A stretch of 64,000 nt of DNA from Paenibacillus sp. JQZ6Y-1 (lineage in GTDB: Bacteria; Bacillota; Bacilli; Paenibacillales; Paenibacillaceae): assembly GCF_040719145.1 (NCBI RefSeq), contig NZ_JBFDUZ010000003.1:310001-374000 (forward strand), in the 5' to 3' direction. The position numbers and the translations under genes are program-made. Positions 61,972 to 64,000 of this stretch are shown piece by piece (the first letter of the stretch is position 1; each line of letters opens with the position of its first letter). The notes beneath the pieces are model-generated. The model searched no databases, was not told the origin of the DNA, and saw only the letters and a list, made by a program, of their open reading frames with translations.

Positions 61972-62970
61972 ATGGGACAACGTGCCAATCTCGTTATCGT
62001 ACACAACGGTCAGTATCAACTGTATTATAATCATTGGTGTGCCAATACAATGCCTCAAGACATATTCTGGGGACCTGTTCACACACGGAAGTTTATTGAG
62101 CTTCAGGAGCATGTGACACCGAATGACTGGATGAATGATATTTGGGCAGAGGGTGGCGTAGTGATGGATATAGATCGCCAACATGTTCTTTTTTTTGGTG
62201 GTGAAGATATATTGTATGATATACAGTTACGGAATTATTTTATAAGATTGATGGCTATTCCTTGGCAAGGGTGGAGCATCGCTTGGGCAGAGGAAGGCAT
62301 TGCCGATCTAGCGCAATACGTCGGTGTACCAGTGGAAACCGTACTTGCTGAATCTTCTGCTCCAACAAACAAACTATTTGGTCCTGTAAATGTATCTTTT
62401 CTTTCAGGAGTGGCTGGTATACAACTCCCTAATGGGGAAACGTTGCTCTTTTTATTAGATACGGATCTGGGCTGTTATTTGCTGCAAGGTGAAGCCTTAA
62501 TACAGAATCTAAATCCAGCATTCGGTCAAACTACACTGAGTTGGCAAGAGATCGAGGTTAACGATGAATTCCCTTCTATGGGTATGTATATTGATATTTC
62601 TGCACGCAAGCTATCTTTTTGGCATGCGGAAACGATGCCCGGTTTTCTTGCCAAAGTGCAAACCAGCTGGGCGGGTTGGGATGTGTCGCGTTTTACCCAT
62701 AATTATCATTCTCAGCTCGCAGTCACAGGAGATTGCTTGCAAATAAAGGAACGCGAACCAAATGAGATATGGGATGAATTGGCAGCACTCCTGCTCAGGA
62801 ATTATTCTAATCCGTTACAGTCATTTTCCTCTGTCATCGATCAACTTCAGAAACAAGGGCATGATCTCGACATCAACCCTAGTGCACTGAGTCATACTGA
62901 ATATACATTAACACCAGAGTTAAAACAGCGTATTTTCCAACAAGCTCTACTCGCTGTTCAATCCCAATGA
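61972..62970 (+). CDS. Orphan protein of unknown function
   Basis: About 332 residues from ATG 61972 (weak site; an earlier Met at 61915 is possible). The sequence repeats short Trp-rich motifs (WNDIWAEGGVVMDIDRQ-like MNDIWAEGG, WQGWSIAWAEEG, SWAGWDVSRF) and strands, e.g. VNVSFLSGVAGIQLPNGETLLFLLDTDLGCYLLQG, suggesting a beta-rich cytosolic domain. The C-terminus is helical. AT-rich relative to its neighbours. No family is recognised. Confidence 0.55.
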   Translation: MGQRANLVIVHNGQYQLYYNHWCANTMPQDIFWGPVHTRKFIELQEHVTPNDWMNDIWAEGGVVMDIDRQHVLFFGGEDILYDIQLRNYFIRLMAIPWQGWSIAWAEEGIADLAQYVGVPVETVLAESSAPTNKLFGPVNVSFLSGVAGIQLPNGETLLFLLDTDLGCYLLQGEALIQNLNPAFGQTTLSWQEIEVNDEFPSMGMYIDISARKLSFWHAETMPGFLAKVQTSWAGWDVSRFTHNYHSQLAVTGDCLQIKEREPNEIWDELAALLLRNYSNPLQSFSSVIDQLQKQGHDLDINPSALSHTEYTLTPELKQRIFQQALLAVQSQ

Positions 62971-63100
62971 TATTCGCTACCATCATCACTATGATTAGGC
63001 GTGCATCTTCAATCGCAATAGTGATTCAACACCGAATACACACATTCAAGATCCTAAATAGGGTTTACTCATACATTATGAACGTTAAAGGAGCTTACCT

Positions 63101-63682
63101 ATGGAAGCCATTCAACATACCGTCGCCCGCAACCTTGTCAAACTGCGCAAAAGTCGTAATCTCACCCTAGAGCAGACCTCCGAGCTGACTGGTGTTAGTA
63201 AGGCAATGCTGGCACAGATTGAAAACCAAAAATCCAATCCGACGGTTACGACACTGTGGAAGATCGCCAACGGTCTGCAAGTGTCGTTTACTACCTTTCT
63301 CAAAGAAGAAGAACAGCCGATTCGCAAGCTGAATATCAAGGATCTGAATCTGATCACCGATAGCGATGACAAGTATCTAGTTTATCCGTTCTTCGCTTAT
63401 CATCCAGAAAAGAAATTCGAGATCTACGTCGTTGATCTGCTACCCGGCTGTTCCCATCCACTCGAAACCGAGCCGCTCAAAATGCATCCGGGTGAGGAAT
63501 ATTTAATCATGAAGGAAGGTACGATCACTGTGAATCTGAATGGCGCACAGTATGAAGTCTCAGAGGGAGATGCACTGCAATTTTCCGGTACAATCCCGCA
63601 TGGCTACTTCAACTATTCAGATCAAAAAGCTAGCTATTTCATGGTTATGTATTATCCTGAAGATGGTTCGCATCAATTGTAA
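63101..63682 (+). CDS. XRE-family regulator with cupin domain
   Basis: A protein of 193 residues from ATG 63101 (AAAGGAG upstream). HTH residues about 9-65 (LVKLRKSRNLTLEQTSELTGVSKAMLAQIENQKSNPTVTTLWKIANGL). The C-terminal cupin_2 has MHPGEEYLIMKEGTITVNLNGAQYEVSEGDALQFSGTIPHGYFN (HxGEE...H pattern). This architecture often regulates amino acid exporters such as AzlCD or polyamine genes. A 63734-63782 hairpin follows. Confidence 0.9.
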   Translation: MEAIQHTVARNLVKLRKSRNLTLEQTSELTGVSKAMLAQIENQKSNPTVTTLWKIANGLQVSFTTFLKEEEQPIRKLNIKDLNLITDSDDKYLVYPFFAYHPEKKFEIYVVDLLPGCSHPLETEPLKMHPGEEYLIMKEGTITVNLNGAQYEVSEGDALQFSGTIPHGYFNYSDQKASYFMVMYYPEDGSHQL

Positions 63683-63733
63683 ATTGGGCGCTTGTCTTGT
63701 ACGTGCTCATCTCTACGTTATCACGGATATAGC

Positions 63734-63782
63734 AAAAGAGGCAGAACAGACACTTGTTATCGTGTATCTGTTCTGCCCTTTT
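63734..63782. terminator. Bidirectional terminator
   Basis: A stem of about 16 bp (GGCAGAACAG with CTGTTCTGCC core, extended by ACAC/GTGT and AAAAG/CTTTT) lies between convergent genes. Confidence 0.88.
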
Positions 63783-63839
63783 GTTATTCCATATTGCCGC
63801 ATTTCAAGGTCATGCCGTCCCCATACCCCATATTCCCCA

Positions 63840-64000
63840 TCAAAAAATAGAGATCAATTCCCGCGTGTAGTCATGCCGATCATCGGCAAATAACTGCTGT
63901 TGCTCAAAGGTATCCACCATACGCCCATCCTTCATCACCATCAGCCGCTGACTCATTCGACTCACAGCTGCCAGATCATGCGAAATGAATAGATACGATA
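63840..64000 (-). CDS. ABC transporter ATPase, 3' part (5' end outside window)
   Basis: Only the last 53 codons are visible. The translation YLFISHDLAAVSRMSQRLMVMKDGRMVD carries the H-loop (I-S-H-D-L-A-A-V) just after Walker B and ends LFADDRHDYTRELISIF, as in Opp/Dpp/Nik ATPases. Substrate not determinable. Confidence 0.85.
   Translation of the reverse strand, partial: SYLFISHDLAAVSRMSQRLMVMKDGRMVDTFEQQQLFADDRHDYTRELISIF

Overview
The window looks like chromosomal DNA of a Paenibacillus-type Firmicute. The signs are S-layer-homology (SLH) proteins, strong AGGAGG-type ribosome sites with frequent GTG/TTG starts, a perfect CIRCE element, a PL1 pectate lyase, YtxH, AzlCD, AadK-like and DoxX families, and moderate GC. 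No rRNA, tRNA, CRISPR array, transposase or prophage was found.

Region 1 (1-15.5 kb). A partial TraX-family membrane protein ends at 662 and is followed by a seven-copy 16-bp tandem repeat and a terminator. Then, all on the minus strand, comes a long locus that reads (in transcription order) XRE regulator, CpaB/RcpC-like SAF protein, two ParA/CpaE-like proteins with unusual P-loops, a TadA/CpaF-type secretion ATPase with an N-terminal membrane anchor, one polypeptide fusing TadB- and TadC-like halves, four small single-span pseudopilin-like proteins, an SLH cell-wall protein and a 1126-residue exported Ig-like protein. This is a divergent Tad-like surface-appendage or secretion locus. Its promoter and a terminator inside the leader suggest attenuation. 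A sharply AT-rich block (about 3600-4800) replaces the 3' end of the SLH gene and the 5' end of the exported-protein gene.

Region 2 (15.6-25.8 kb). HxlR regulator plus flavodoxin-like quinone reductase; an MFS pump with a MarR regulator, divergent from a 14-TM DHA2 pump, the two promoters carrying mirrored palindromic operators; a Gfo/Idh/MocA dehydrogenase and a sugar isomerase with a divergent AraC regulator; a DUF4261-like protein; and a TagO/WecA-type glycosyl-phosphate transferase.

Region 3 (25.8-41.4 kb). Two copies of a long imperfect-palindrome repeat whose arms covary lie at 26.0 and 33.9-34.1 kb, each in a strongly C-poor stretch. Between and beyond them are membrane proteins of unknown function, an Nfu_N protein next to a HEAT-type protein, a 14-bp tandem repeat, an RpiR regulator with a PHP phosphoesterase and a complete binding-protein-dependent ABC transporter (a likely organophosphate or iron uptake locus), a flavin-reductase-like protein, an AdaA-type DNA-alkylation sensor and an AT-rich ATP-grasp gene.

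Region 4 (41.4-64 kb). htpG under CIRCE/HrcA control; a BtrH-like protein beside an aminoglycoside 6-adenylyltransferase; a PTS activator, EIIA, EIIB, EIIC and class II aldolase operon; DoxX behind a CRP/FNR-type palindrome; a methyltransferase; a stand-alone EF-Tu domain-3-like protein; an M20 amidohydrolase; a gamma-glutamylcyclotransferase-like protein; YtxH; a secreted pectate lyase behind a cre/LacI-type operator; a DUF2294/MpsC protein; AzlCD; an orphan gene; an XRE-cupin regulator; and the 3' end of an ABC ATPase gene running off the right edge.
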